From assembly GCF_013377535.1 (NCBI RefSeq), contig NZ_JABCJE010000002.1, forward strand, positions 558,001-622,000: a stretch of DNA of 64,000 bases, read 5' to 3'. The stretch comes from Donghicola mangrovi (GTDB lineage: Bacteria > Pseudomonadota > Alphaproteobacteria > Rhodobacterales > Rhodobacteraceae). The position numbers and the translations under genes are program-made. This document shows, piece by piece, positions 16,574 through 25,900 of the stretch (positions are counted from its first letter, which is position 1; every line of letters begins with the position of its first letter). The notes beneath the pieces are model-generated. The model was not told the DNA's origin. It made no database searches and was given only the letters and a program-made list of their open reading frames with translations.

Positions 16574-17778
16574 GGGCGGTAGAGCACGCCAAGGTCGGCG
16601 ACATTTGTTCCGGTGGCACCTGTCATCAGCAAATCGCCGGCCGCTTTCAGCGCGTGATAGCTATCGTTGTTCTTCAGCGCCGCGGCGGGGTCCACCCCTG
16701 CCGCGCGCATCTTTTTCAGGGTCTGACCATTGACCACCGCCCCTGCTGCATCGGTCGGCCCGTCGCGCCCGTCAGTACCGCCCTGAATATAGGTCCAGCC
16801 CGCGGGCCAGCCCTCTTCTTCGGCGCGGATCGCCAGACGCAAGGCCAGCTCCTGATTGCGGCCGCCCATACCTTTGCCGCGCACCTGCACCGTGCATTCC
16901 CCGCCAATCAGCCAAAGCCCCGAGGGCAGCTTGGCCAGCCGGTCCACCGCCTCCTGCACATCGCCGGTCAAGGGCGGGGTCAGGATTTTGGCCTCTGGGG
17001 CCTGCTCCTTCATCACCTCGACCGACACTTGGTTCGAACCGATAATGCGGGTGTCGGTCTTGGGAACATCCCGGGTTTTCGGGGCCTCGCGCAGGTGGTT
17101 GCGGACCTCTTGGGGCACCTTGCCATAGCAGAAATATCCGCGCAGAGCCTGCACCGCATCCTCGGGCGTGCCCAAGGGCGCCAGCGTCGGGCCAGAGGCC
17201 ACAGCCCGCAGGTCATCCCCGATCACATCGCACAGAACCAAGGCCGTCACGCGCGCAGGCGCGGCGGCAATGGCCAGCCCGCCACCCTTGATCCGGCTCA
17301 GTTGTTGACGCACCAGGTTCATAACCTCAATCGGCGCACCGCTGGCCAGAAGCGCCTTGGTGACCGATATTTTATCGTCCAGAGTCAGCCCCTTGGCGGG
17401 CGCAGGGAGCATGGCCGACGCCCCGCCAGAGATCAGGATCAACAGGTGATCGCCCGCCTCCAGCACCTCGGCAATCTCGAGGATTTTGTTCGCGGCTGCC
17501 TCGCCTTCGCGGTCGGGCACGGGATGGCCCGCGCGCATCACCGGCACACCCAAATCGTCGAACACGTTCTCGCGGTGGGTCACGATCAGCGATTGCGCGG
17601 GCGTCACGGTTTCCAGCACAGGGGCCAGCATCCGCGGCGCGGCCTTGCCCACGGCGATCACCGTCAGACGCTCGGGCTCGCCAAGGTCCAAACCGGGCAG
17701 CGCCCGCTTTACCGCTCCTGCGGGATCGGCGGCAGCAACCCCCGCATCCCAGATCGCCCGCAACTTAGGTTTCATCAT
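16570..17778 (-). CDS. Glycerate 2-kinase (DUF4147 / TtuD-like)
   Basis: A 402-residue type-II glycerate kinase, also annotated in older records as hydroxypyruvate reductase TtuD. It phosphorylates D-glycerate to 2-phosphoglycerate with ATP. Landmarks are the N-terminal VIAVGKAAPRM, the LISGGASAMLPAP nucleotide loop, GGLAIAAAPARVTALVLCDVIGDD in order, and the C-terminal MGGRNQELALR and GTDGRDGPTDAAGA segments. Start ATG at 17778 follows another upstream region of about 250 bases without genes. It converges on amtB with overlapping stop codons and has no obvious operon partner. Role: glycerate, glyoxylate or serine-cycle metabolism. Confidence 0.9.
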   Translation of the reverse strand: MMKPKLRAIWDAGVAAADPAGAVKRALPGLDLGEPERLTVIAVGKAAPRMLAPVLETVTPAQSLIVTHRENVFDDLGVPVMRAGHPVPDREGEAAANKILEIAEVLEAGDHLLILISGGASAMLPAPAKGLTLDDKISVTKALLASGAPIEVMNLVRQQLSRIKGGGLAIAAAPARVTALVLCDVIGDDLRAVASGPTLAPLGTPEDAVQALRGYFCYGKVPQEVRNHLREAPKTRDVPKTDTRIIGSNQVSVEVMKEQAPEAKILTPPLTGDVQEAVDRLAKLPSGLWLIGGECTVQVRGKGMGGRNQELALRLAIRAEEEGWPAGWTYIQGGTDGRDGPTDAAGAVVNGQTLKKMRAAGVDPAAALKNNDSYHALKAAGDLLMTGATGTNVADLGVLYRP

Positions 17779-18030
17779 CCGGCCTTCAGAATCTTTGAGT
17801 TGGGCTCATGTTCTGTCAGCCGGTGGCTTCGCGCAACCTCTTGAAGTTGCCAGACAACCCCATGTCACGGCTTTTTCACCCCAGAAGGTCGGAAAAATGC
17901 CGACGGTTCAGCCCTAGGGTGCAGGCCGGGGCCGGAGAGCCCGCGGAAATCATCCGAACGCCGTCTGCATCCGCGCAAAGGTCATCGGAAAATCAAAGGC
18001 TTGGTGTAAGGAATGCTTGCCTGATCGGGG

Positions 18031-19095
18031 CTATTCCGCGTCCTCTAGCCCGCGTTTATAGGCGGTCTGGAACCACTGAACCAGCTGCCGGGCGGTGTCT
18101 GCATCGGGGGTCGTGCTGCCCTGCGCCAGCAGGAGTTGGCTGTACAACTTGTGCCCCGCTTCGGTCGTGACCAGATCAGCAAACCGCTGACGATGCCATG
18201 CCAAGGCGCGCTGGTGCGCCTCTGGGATGCCCGCGATCGCCTCCAACTTCGCACGCTCTGCGGCCACACGATCAGCGATCTGATCAATGGCCGGTTCAGG
18301 GACTTCGTTAAAATTCCGCTCGGTCCAATAGGCCAGATCAATGGCTTTGTCCGTGCGGTTCGGCAGGCCCCTGTCGCGTTTGATCACGAACCCCTCGGCC
18401 GAGCGCAGGGAATAGTGGTTCATCTCGGCCAGATTGCGCCCCGTGGGCAGGCCGAACAAAGACAGTCGCTTGGTGTTGCGCACGAACCCCTCGGGCAAAG
18501 GGCGCCCCGAGCCATCCACGATGCGCGGCAGGCCCGCCTTGGCTTCGGGTTTCTGGCGGGGCCGGTGGACGCCGAACTGGTTAAAGGGACCGTCCAGCCG
18601 GAACAGCGTCTTAAAGAACGTCGCCGCCACGGGCCACATGGCATCGGGCCGCTGCGCCATCCGGAATTGCCCTGTCACTGGGGCATCATGCAACCGCGCC
18701 ACACGGTTGGCCCCGAACAGACGCCACGGCAGCACCATCGCATCAAAGCCCCCTAGAACCGAGTTGATCAGATCCGCAAACTGGCCCGTTCCGACTTTGA
18801 TCACCGGAAATTCGTCCACATCGCAGACGATGGCCCAATCGGCCTCTTTGCGCAGGGGGTGCTTCCACGCGGCCTTTAGCGCCGTCCACTGGATGCTTTC
18901 GCCCTCGGGCACTTGGTGGCGCACATGGGTCAGAATGCCCGCGCCATCCAGCAGGTCCAGCAGATCGTCACTGCCATCATCGCAATCGTTAGAATAGATC
19001 AAGAGGTCGGTTACACCACAGGCCCGCAGATGGGCGACCCATTCCAGCAGGTAGGGCCCCTCGTTCCGTTGGGTGCTGACGCAGAGTAACCGCAT
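18031..19095 (-). CDS. Glycosyltransferase family 2-like protein
   Basis: A 354-residue cytosolic protein whose N-terminus (RNEGPYLLEWVAHLRACGV in order, then YSNDCDDGSDDLL) matches the GT2_4/GT92-like group found in surface-polysaccharide loci. The Asp-rich VCDVDEFPV corresponds to the metal/UDP-binding D-x-D. There is no membrane span. Neighbours do not form a polysaccharide cluster, so the acceptor is unknown. The gene is flanked upstream by a strong hairpin at 19131-19150 that separates it from the DUF2384 gene. Confidence 0.82.
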   Translation of the reverse strand: MRLLCVSTQRNEGPYLLEWVAHLRACGVTDLLIYSNDCDDGSDDLLDLLDGAGILTHVRHQVPEGESIQWTALKAAWKHPLRKEADWAIVCDVDEFPVIKVGTGQFADLINSVLGGFDAMVLPWRLFGANRVARLHDAPVTGQFRMAQRPDAMWPVAATFFKTLFRLDGPFNQFGVHRPRQKPEAKAGLPRIVDGSGRPLPEGFVRNTKRLSLFGLPTGRNLAEMNHYSLRSAEGFVIKRDRGLPNRTDKAIDLAYWTERNFNEVPEPAIDQIADRVAAERAKLEAIAGIPEAHQRALAWHRQRFADLVTTEAGHKLYSQLLLAQGSTTPDADTARQLVQWFQTAYKRGLEDAE

Positions 19096-19130
19096 GGTGT
19101 GCCTGACAAATCCTGTTTCGCCCTAGCCTA

Positions 19131-19150
19131 GCGCGGGGCAGTCCCCGCGC
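19131..19150 (-). terminator. Hairpin after the DUF2384 gene
   Basis: A perfect 8-bp stem GCGCGGGG / CCCCGCGC with a 4-base loop, flanked by outer CCCTAG / CTAGGG arms. It lies between the minus-strand DUF2384 stop (19165) and the next minus-strand gene start (19095). No T-run follows, so terminator strength is uncertain. Confidence 0.5.
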
Positions 19151-19164
19151 CTAGGGCAAAGGTG

Positions 19165-19668
19165 TCAGTGCAGCAGACGGGGACGCGCGGCGCTGTCCTT
19201 TTCGCGGGTCCAGTGCAGCTCGTCGCTGTCGTCTTCCTCGTCCCAGTTTGCCAGCGCGGTGGTGATGTCGTCCATCATTTTTTCCAGACGGGTCAGGATG
19301 TGATAGAGGCCGATCATGCCCTCTTGGACCACATGCTCCAGCGGGGTGCGGCCGCCGAACACAGCGTCTTTCTTGGGATGTGCAGCCACCAACCATTCGG
19401 CTGAGGCATTGGCGCAGCCAAACAGTTTTTCCAGACGTTCGCGGATGGCGTGGACCAGAACGATGCGGTCCAGCTGGTCGCGGGTAAAGAACACGTCCGC
19501 GGACTTCATCCAGCTTTCGTACAGGGGTTCCGACACGTCACCCAGCACCGAACACCGGGTCTCGGACGAAAGGCCGAGCCACGCCGCGTCCTGCAAAAAG
19601 ACGCGCCAAGCCGAGTTGGAAACCACTGCCCGTGTCTGCTCACTCGAAAACTGTTCCAATGTCACCAT
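19165..19668 (-). CDS. MbcA/ParS/Xre (DUF2384) antitoxin-like protein without partner toxin
   Basis: A 167-residue protein. Its second half carries the DUF2384 pattern: LEKLFGCANASAEWL followed by FGGRTPLEHV, as in MbcA/ParS/Xre antitoxins, where GG-x-P(L)-E anchors the RES-toxin contact. The N-terminal part (about 20-65) could be the helix-turn-helix section but is poorly conserved. An acidic tail (DEEDDSDELHW) follows. No RES-domain toxin lies on either side, so the protein is a solo member, perhaps with a regulatory role. Start ATG at 19668 has only a weak ribosome site. Confidence 0.65.
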   Translation of the reverse strand: MVTLEQFSSEQTRAVVSNSAWRVFLQDAAWLGLSSETRCSVLGDVSEPLYESWMKSADVFFTRDQLDRIVLVHAIRERLEKLFGCANASAEWLVAAHPKKDAVFGGRTPLEHVVQEGMIGLYHILTRLEKMMDDITTALANWDEEDDSDELHWTREKDSAARPRLLH

Positions 19669-19834
19669 CCGTCACCACAGATATCCCGAAAGGAGATACC
19701 TTCCACCCTTACGGATATAGCGCAAGACCGAGAGAATTTGAACGACCGGATATGAAAACAGTGTATTTATACAATCATAAATTGCTGAAATTAGTTAACA
19801 TCAACTTAAAGATTTATCACATTCTCACGCAGAA

Positions 19835-19856
19835 AGAGCGCCCGCTGGGGCGCTCT
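19835..19856 (-). terminator. Terminator of the polyol operon
   Basis: A 9-bp stem AGAGCGCCC / GGGCGCTCT with a 4-base loop. On the minus strand it is followed by TTTCT and lies 50 bases beyond the xylB stop. The rest of the 19669-19905 gap is AT-rich with no further gene. Confidence 0.7.
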
Positions 19857-19905
19857 TCCGGAAGAGGAACGGGTTACGTCCACAAGTATGGGGTGTATTT
19901 CCGAA

Positions 19906-21360
19906 TCACTTCCCTACCGATTTGATAGCAGGCCGCAGCGCCTGATACCGCGCGAAGGCCGCGTCAAAGGCATCGGACTGGTCGGTTTGGGGGGCAAATT
20001 CCCGCTCGATGGCCGGACGGGTGCAGATATCGGCGGGGTCGGCCTTGTTCACGGCCAGCATCCCCAAACGCGCCGCGCCAAAGGCTGCGCCATAGTCCCC
20101 ATCCGCCGCAATCTGCACCGGAACCCCCAGAACCGTCGCAATCAGTTGCAGCCAATAGTCAGAGCGCGCTCCGCCGCCCACGGCCAGCAACGCGTCAACA
20201 TGGCCACCGGCGCTTTGGAGGGCAATCAGGTTTTCACGCAGGGCAAAGGTCACGCCCTCCAGCACCGCGCGGGTCATGGCAGCGGTATCGGTCGCGTGGC
20301 CTAGGCCAGTAAAGCTGCCCTGAAGGCGCGCATCGTTATGGGGGGTCCGCTCGCCTGACAGGTAGGGCAAGAAGGTCACGTCGGTCGGCGCCATCACCTG
20401 CGTGCCGATGGCCGCGGACAGATCCCCCGCCGAACGCCCCGTGATCCCTGCGAACCACCCAAGCGCCGAGGCCGCCGACAGGATCACTCCCATCTGGTGC
20501 CACGTATCGGGCAGCGCATGGCAGAACGCATGAACCGCGCTTTCGGGTTTCGGCAGGTAGCTGTCGGTCGCGGCGAACACGACGCCAGAGGTTCCCAGCG
20601 ACACAAAGCCTTCGCCGCCCTTGACCGTCCCCAGCCCCACCGCAGAGGCCGCGTTGTCGCCTGCCCCGCCTGCCACCACGGTGCCCGGCTGCATGCCCCA
20701 CCGCTGCGCCAGTTCCGCCCGCAGCCCGCCCGAGGGCGCGGACCCTTCGACCAGTGCTGGCATCTGGTCGCGGCGCATTCTGCTGGCGGCCAGCAGATCA
20801 TCGGACCAGCAGCGCCCCGCCACGTCGAGCCAGCTGGTGCCAGCGGCGTCGGACATTTCGGACACATGTTCACCAGTCAGCCAGAGGCGGAGGTAGTCTT
20901 TGGGCAGCAGCACCTTTGCAGTTTGAGCGTGGATATCGGGCTCGTTTCGCTCAACCCAGCGCAGTTTGGGCGCGGTAAAGCCGGGGAAGACAATATTGCC
21001 AGAAATGGCGCGGAATTGCGGATCGGCGTCCAGTTCGGCGGCCTCGGCGTGGCTGCGGACGTCATTCCACAGGATGCACGGGCGCAGCACCTGATCCGCG
21101 CTGTCCAGCAGGGTTGCGCCATGCATCTGGCCCGACAGGCCAATCCCGCGCACGGCAGACAGGGCAACGCCCGCGCGGTCCTTCAACTCGGTCAGGGCAG
21201 CATCGGTTGCGGCGATCCAGTCGGCGGGGTTCTGTTCGGACCACATGGCATGGGGCTGCTGCACGGTCAGCGCCGCGGTGGCACTGGCGATCACGCGCTG
21301 CGCATCATCCATCAACAGGGCTTTGACGCCCGAGGTTCCCAAATCGATCCCGAGATACAT
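19906..21360 (-). CDS. xylB: Xylulokinase
   Basis: FGGY-family xylulokinase, 484 residues, phosphorylating D-xylulose to D-xylulose 5-phosphate. The N-terminal ATP-binding LGIDLGTSGVKALL, the xylulose-contact segment SGQMHGATLLD, GGAGDNAASAVG and the C-terminal VGGGARSDYWLQ are all typical. It is the last gene of the polyol operon, with 3 bases between the preceding stop and its ATG and AGGAACT as ribosome site. D-arabitol or xylitol oxidised by the operon's dehydrogenases would give D-xylulose, its substrate. Confidence 0.95.
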   Translation of the reverse strand: MYLGIDLGTSGVKALLMDDAQRVIASATAALTVQQPHAMWSEQNPADWIAATDAALTELKDRAGVALSAVRGIGLSGQMHGATLLDSADQVLRPCILWNDVRSHAEAAELDADPQFRAISGNIVFPGFTAPKLRWVERNEPDIHAQTAKVLLPKDYLRLWLTGEHVSEMSDAAGTSWLDVAGRCWSDDLLAASRMRRDQMPALVEGSAPSGGLRAELAQRWGMQPGTVVAGGAGDNAASAVGLGTVKGGEGFVSLGTSGVVFAATDSYLPKPESAVHAFCHALPDTWHQMGVILSAASALGWFAGITGRSAGDLSAAIGTQVMAPTDVTFLPYLSGERTPHNDARLQGSFTGLGHATDTAAMTRAVLEGVTFALRENLIALQSAGGHVDALLAVGGGARSDYWLQLIATVLGVPVQIAADGDYGAAFGAARLGMLAVNKADPADICTRPAIEREFAPQTDQSDAFDAAFARYQALRPAIKSVGK

Positions 21361-21363
21361 GGC

Positions 21364-22944
21364 TTAGTTCCTTGTTGCGTTCCGCATGGCGTTCAATTCG
21401 TCGCGCTGCTGCTGCATCCGGACAAAGATCGCATAGTCGCCGTCATAGGCCCGGCTGGCCTGTTCGTTGGGCAGATAAACCCGCCCGTCCTGCCGCATGT
21501 GGGTCGCGGCACTGATCAGATCGTCGTGCAACCCGCCCGTGACCGCGGCCAAAGCCGCCGTCCCCAGCAGCACCGCATCGCCATCGGCCGCAATCTCGAC
21601 CCGGCAGCGGGTGACGTCGGCATAAAGCTGCATCAGAAGCTCGCTGCGCACATGGCCGCCGGTCACATGCAGGACGCGGATCGCAGGGCCGCCTGCGCGC
21701 ATGTGTTCGATGATCTGCCGCAGCCCCAAAGCCAGCGACACCGCCGCCCGCCAATAGAGTTTACAGACCGAGTCAAAGCTCTGGTCCATGGTCAGCCCCG
21801 AAATCACCCCACGCATCTGCGGATCGGCAAAGGGCGAGCGGTTGCCGTTCACATCGGGCAGAATGTGGATCGTATCGGCCAAGGCGGGCCCTTCGGCGTC
21901 CAGCATCTGGCGCAAGCGCATTTCAACGCGCTGGTGGGCTTCGGGGGCTTCGGTCTTGTCGGGGCCAAAGTTGCGCAGGATGAAATCCAGTAACGCGCCG
22001 GTGGCGGACTGGCCCCCTTCGCTGACGGAATAGCCCGGCAGGATCGCATCGGGATAAGGGCCCCAGACACCGCGAGTGCTCCAGGCCTGGCGGTTCACGG
22101 ACATCACGCAGCTAGAGGTGCCCGCGATCAGCGCCAGATCGGTGCCATCGGCCAGATCGGTGCCCGGACAGTGGCCCACCGCCCCCAAAGCGCCCGCAAA
22201 GGCATCGACCATGCCCGCGGTGACTTTGCAGCCCGTGGTCAGGCCAAGGTGCTCTGCGGCGTCCGGTGTCAGGGTGCCAACGGCCTGCCCAAGGGGCGTG
22301 ACATCGGCGGGTAGGTTCGCTTGGGCCACCAGATCGCCCAAACCTATTTCCTCAAGGAAATCGTGCTGCCATCCCCCGCGCGAGGGAACGTAGCTCCACT
22401 TCGCGGTGATGGTATTGGCCGAACGGGCGTTAGAGCCGCTGGCGCGGAAGGTCAGGAAATCGGCCAGATCATAGGCCGCGCCAAGCTGGTCCCACAGTTC
22501 AGGGCGGCGGGTTTTCAGCCAGAGCAGCTTGGGCACCTGCTTCTCGGGGGAAAACGACCCGCCCTGCACTTCCAGAACCGGATGGCCGGTGGCATTGCAG
22601 ACCTCGGCCTGCGGGGCGGCGCGGTGATCGAACCACAGGATGGTGTCGCGCCCGTCCGGCCCCAACCGCAGGGGCGCTCCAGTGCGGTCGCGCAGGACCA
22701 ACGAACAGGTCGCGTCGAACCCGATGGCCACCACATCAGTAGCGTTAACGCCAGTCACCACCTGACGGACGCAAATCCCAACGGCTTCCCAGATATTCTC
22801 TGACGCATGTTCGGCCCGCGCGCCCTCCATCTGGTATAGCGCAATGGGATGCACCGCCTTGGCCAGCAAGGTGCCGCTGCGATCGAATAGCGCCGCACGG
22901 GCGCTAGCCGTGCCGACATCGACGGCACACACATATCGAGTCAT
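21364..22944 (-). CDS. FGGY-family pentulose kinase, D-ribulokinase-like
   Basis: A 526-residue FGGY kinase of the ribulokinase (FGGY_RBK) branch, longer than xylulokinase and distinct from it. Landmarks are AVDVGTASARAALFD at the N-terminus, GFDATCSLVLRD, ILWFDHRA, GMVDAFAGALGAVG and HVTGGHVRSELLMQ. The likely reaction is D-ribulose to D-ribulose 5-phosphate. It sits between the HAD phosphatase and xylB in a tight operon, so it broadens the operon to polyols that yield ribulose, such as ribitol (inference). Confidence 0.88.
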   Translation of the reverse strand: MTRYVCAVDVGTASARAALFDRSGTLLAKAVHPIALYQMEGARAEHASENIWEAVGICVRQVVTGVNATDVVAIGFDATCSLVLRDRTGAPLRLGPDGRDTILWFDHRAAPQAEVCNATGHPVLEVQGGSFSPEKQVPKLLWLKTRRPELWDQLGAAYDLADFLTFRASGSNARSANTITAKWSYVPSRGGWQHDFLEEIGLGDLVAQANLPADVTPLGQAVGTLTPDAAEHLGLTTGCKVTAGMVDAFAGALGAVGHCPGTDLADGTDLALIAGTSSCVMSVNRQAWSTRGVWGPYPDAILPGYSVSEGGQSATGALLDFILRNFGPDKTEAPEAHQRVEMRLRQMLDAEGPALADTIHILPDVNGNRSPFADPQMRGVISGLTMDQSFDSVCKLYWRAAVSLALGLRQIIEHMRAGGPAIRVLHVTGGHVRSELLMQLYADVTRCRVEIAADGDAVLLGTAALAAVTGGLHDDLISAATHMRQDGRVYLPNEQASRAYDGDYAIFVRMQQQRDELNAMRNATRN

Positions 22945-22961
22945 CCTAAACGGCCCTGCTT

Positions 22962-23639
22962 TCAGCGAATGGTGCGTAATGTTGCAACCAACTCGGACAT
23001 AGTTTCAACCACTCCATTCGGTTCCAGCGCAATAGCCTGCTGGTACAGGTTCGCCGGACCTGCATGTCCCCCACCGACAAAGGCGACAACTTTCATGCCC
23101 GCGCGCTTGGCGGCCAGAATACCGGCGGGGCTGTCCTCGATCACGGTGCAGTTGGCGGGATCGACCCCCATCTGCGCTGCCGCGAACAGGAACAAATCCG
23201 GCGCGGGTTTGCCGTTCTGGACCATCGACGCGGAAAAGATATTGGGAGCGAATTTATCGTATAGCCCCGTCAGCTCGAGCGAGAGCTTGATCCTGTCGGG
23301 CTGGCTGGAGGACGCCACACAGACCGGCACCCCCAAATCGTCAATCGCCTGCGCCACATCGGTGATGGGGCGCAACTCGGCAGCAAAGCGGGCATAAAGG
23401 CGCTGGCGCATCACCTCGAGGTGGCATTCCCCCAGCACCAAACCGCGGTCCTGCCGCAATGTCCGGGCGATCGTCGAAATTGACCGCCCGAGCAGTTGTT
23501 CATAGCCTTCTGCCTCGGTCATGGGGCAGCCTTCGTCGGCCAGAACCTCGCGCATGACGGACAGCGAGATCGGCTCGCTATCCACCAGCACGCCATCGCA
23601 ATCAAAGATCACGAGGTCGGTTCCAGCCGCCTCTGTCAC
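22962..23639 (-). CDS. HAD-superfamily hydrolase, beta-PGM-like
   Basis: A 225-residue HAD phosphatase with motif I DCDGVLVDSEP, motif II VASSSQP, a Lys in NGKPAPDLFL (motif III) and IEDSPAGILAAKRAGM (motif IV). The cap insertion (about 20-85) is of the beta-phosphoglucomutase/CbbY class. I place the start at GTG 23639, which overlaps the mtlK stop as GTGA; an upstream start at 23693 would lie inside mtlK. A HAD gene between mtlK and the kinases also occurs in the R. sphaeroides polyol locus as I recall it. It probably dephosphorylates sugar phosphates that accumulate. Confidence 0.88.
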   Translation of the reverse strand: MTEAAGTDLVIFDCDGVLVDSEPISLSVMREVLADEGCPMTEAEGYEQLLGRSISTIARTLRQDRGLVLGECHLEVMRQRLYARFAAELRPITDVAQAIDDLGVPVCVASSSQPDRIKLSLELTGLYDKFAPNIFSASMVQNGKPAPDLFLFAAAQMGVDPANCTVIEDSPAGILAAKRAGMKVVAFVGGGHAGPANLYQQAIALEPNGVVETMSELVATLRTIR

Positions 23640-25117
23640 AGGGGCTGGTCCGCGAGGTATTTGGTCAGTACCGCTGCGGTGCCCTCGGCCCAAAGGGCGC
23701 TGAGGGCTGCGCTGAATGCCGCAACGAAATTCTCGTTTTCAGCGATTTCACCGTAGACGGCGGGCAGACCGGTCAGCCATGCCTTGGGGTCTTCTTTGGC
23801 TGCTTTGGAGATCTCGACCAGAGCGTCCCAGCTGGGATCGTTGGGCTCGATCACGGCGCCGCTTTCGCTGGTGCCATAGCAGTAGCGGCACCACAGAGCA
23901 CTTTCCAGCGCCAGACCGGTGATCTTGCCGCCGCGCGCGATAGCGTCGCGGATCTGGGGCACGATGAACTTCGGCTGGCGGTTCGAGCCGTCCAGACACA
24001 GGCGGCGGATGGTGTCACCGATCTTGGGGTTCGAGAACCGGCGGTCGATCAGTTTCTGATAGTCGCGGGTGTCGGTGTTCGGCACCGGCGGCACGCCCGG
24101 CAGGAACTCTTCGGTGGTCAGCTTCGCGAGAAAGGCGTTGATGAGCGGATGCTCCATCGCCTCGTGCACGAAGTGGATATCAAGCAGGCCGCCCGGATAC
24201 GCGATGGCTGCGTGGCCTCCGTTCAGGATGCGGAGCTTCATCAGCTCGAAGGGAGCTACATCCTCAACGAATTCAACGCCAACAGCCTCGAGCTCCGGAC
24301 GGCCCAGGGGGAAGTTGTCTTCCATGACCCACTGGATGAACCCCTCGCAGAAGACGGGCCAGCCGTCCTGCACGCCGTATTCGTCGGCCGCGATCTGACG
24401 CTCGCGGTCCGAGGTTGCGGGGGTGATGCGGTCCACCATCGAGTTCGGGAACGCCACATTGGCGACGATCCACTCGGCAAAGGCGGGGTCGGAAAGTTTC
24501 GCGGTGCCAACTACGGCATTGCGGGTGACGTTCCCGTTATGGGGAATGTTGTCACAGCACATGATGGTAAAGGGCGCGTGGCCAGCGTCGCGGCGGGCCT
24601 TGAGGCCAGCGACGATCATGCCGAACACGGTTTTGGGGGCATCGGGGTTCGCGCCGTCATGGGCAATCGCCGGATGGGTCGGATCAAAGGTATCCGTCGC
24701 ATCCAGGAAATAGCCGCCCTCGGTGATGGTGGTCGACACGATGCGGATCGCGGGATCGGCCAGTTTGGCGATGATCGCGGCCGCATTCGCGGGCTCCACA
24801 TAGTCGATCATCGAGCCGATGATCTGCGCGCCGCTGTGGTTGGCCTCTTGTTCGACCAGAGTGGTCAGCCAGTCTTGGGCCGCCAGCACGTCGCGGGCGC
24901 GCTTGTCGCCTTCCATGACGCCTGCGCCGACGATTGCCCAATCATGGCCTTTGCCCTGATTGAACAGCTGGTGCAGATAGGTCGCCTGATGGGCGCGGTG
25001 GAAATTCCCGACGCCGAAATGCAGGATACCGGCGCTCAGGTCAGAGCGGGCATAGGACGGTTTGCCGATGGTCTCGGCCAGTTGGTCCAGAGTAGTCAGT
25101 GAGAGGGGGGTAGCCAT
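23636..25117 (-). CDS. mtlK: Mannitol 2-dehydrogenase (long-chain polyol dehydrogenase)
   Basis: Zinc-independent long-chain polyol dehydrogenase, 493 residues, oxidising D-mannitol (also D-arabitol or sorbitol in relatives) with NAD+ to the 2-ketose. The nucleotide-binding start HFGVGNFHRAHQA and the catalytic K-x4-N-x2-H motif, here KLRILNGGH (about residues 294-302), are intact. It starts 10 bases after the sorbitol dehydrogenase stop. D-fructose and D-xylulose are the expected products; the latter feeds the operon's XylB. Confidence 0.95.
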   Translation of the reverse strand: MATPLSLTTLDQLAETIGKPSYARSDLSAGILHFGVGNFHRAHQATYLHQLFNQGKGHDWAIVGAGVMEGDKRARDVLAAQDWLTTLVEQEANHSGAQIIGSMIDYVEPANAAAIIAKLADPAIRIVSTTITEGGYFLDATDTFDPTHPAIAHDGANPDAPKTVFGMIVAGLKARRDAGHAPFTIMCCDNIPHNGNVTRNAVVGTAKLSDPAFAEWIVANVAFPNSMVDRITPATSDRERQIAADEYGVQDGWPVFCEGFIQWVMEDNFPLGRPELEAVGVEFVEDVAPFELMKLRILNGGHAAIAYPGGLLDIHFVHEAMEHPLINAFLAKLTTEEFLPGVPPVPNTDTRDYQKLIDRRFSNPKIGDTIRRLCLDGSNRQPKFIVPQIRDAIARGGKITGLALESALWCRYCYGTSESGAVIEPNDPSWDALVEISKAAKEDPKAWLTGLPAVYGEIAENENFVAAFSAALSALWAEGTAAVLTKYLADQPL

Positions 25118-25126
25118 ATCGGGGCC

Positions 25127-25900
25127 TCAGCTCATCCAGTTGCCGCCGTCCACGTTGTAGGTCTGCGCCACAACGTATTCGGCATCATCACTTGCCAGAA
25201 AGACCGCCATTCCGGTCAAATCCTGCGCGGTGCCCATCCGGCCAAAGGGGACAGCTTCGCCGACCTCTTTCTTCTTTTGACCGGAGGCCTTGTTTTCATA
25301 TTTCGCAAAGAAGGCGTCGACGCCATCCCAATGCTCGCCGTCCACCACACCAGGGGCGATCGCGTTCACGTTGATGCCGTGCTGGATCAGGTTCAGACCC
25401 GCGGACTGGGTCAGGCTGATCACCGCCGCCTTGCTGGCGCAATACACCGCCACCAGCGATTCACCGCGGCGACCGGCCTGCGAGGCCATGTTGATGATCT
25501 TGCCGCCCTGCCCGCGTTCGATCATGTGACGGGCGACCGCCTGCATGGTAAACAGGGTGCCAGCCACGTTGATCGCGAAGACCTTGTCGTAGTCGCGGCG
25601 CTCAATCTCGTCGATGGGGGCTGCGGTAAAGATCGCGGCGTTGTTGATCAGGATGTCGATCCCGCCAAGCTGCTTGACCGCCTCGTTGACGCACATGTCG
25701 ATGCTGTCCTGACTGGTCACATCGATGGGCAGAGCGATCGCGCCCTCGCCGATTTCGGCGGCGGTTTTCTGGGCTGCTTCCAGATTGATGTCCGCAATCA
25801 CAACACGCGCGCCTTCGGCGACATAGCGTTCGGCGAACGCGCGACCGATGCCGCGCGCAGAGCCTGTGATGATTGCGGTTTTGCCTGCGAGACGTGTCAT
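25127..25900 (-). CDS. smoS: Sorbitol dehydrogenase (short-chain dehydrogenase/reductase)
   Basis: A 257-residue classical SDR like SmoS of Rhodobacter sphaeroides, oxidising D-glucitol to D-fructose with NAD+. The cofactor motif TGSARGIG, the NNAA segment and the catalytic Ser plus YCASK are present, and the C-terminus closes with the usual [10 protein letters not shown]. The ATG overlaps the smoK stop by 4 bases (ATGA), showing coupling to the importer genes. Confidence 0.93.
   Translation of the reverse strand: MTRLAGKTAIITGSARGIGRAFAERYVAEGARVVIADINLEAAQKTAAEIGEGAIALPIDVTSQDSIDMCVNEAVKQLGGIDILINNAAIFTAAPIDEIERRDYDKVFAINVAGTLFTMQAVARHMIERGQGGKIINMASQAGRRGESLVAVYCASKAAVISLTQSAGLNLIQHGINVNAIAPGVVDGEHWDGVDAFFAKYENKASGQKKKEVGEAVPFGRMGTAQDLTGMAVFLASDDAEYVVAQTYNVDGGNWMS

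Noticed and set aside
23640-23693. Longer N-terminus for the HAD hydrolase
   Set aside because: It would lie within mtlK; the GTG overlapping the mtlK stop gives the family length.
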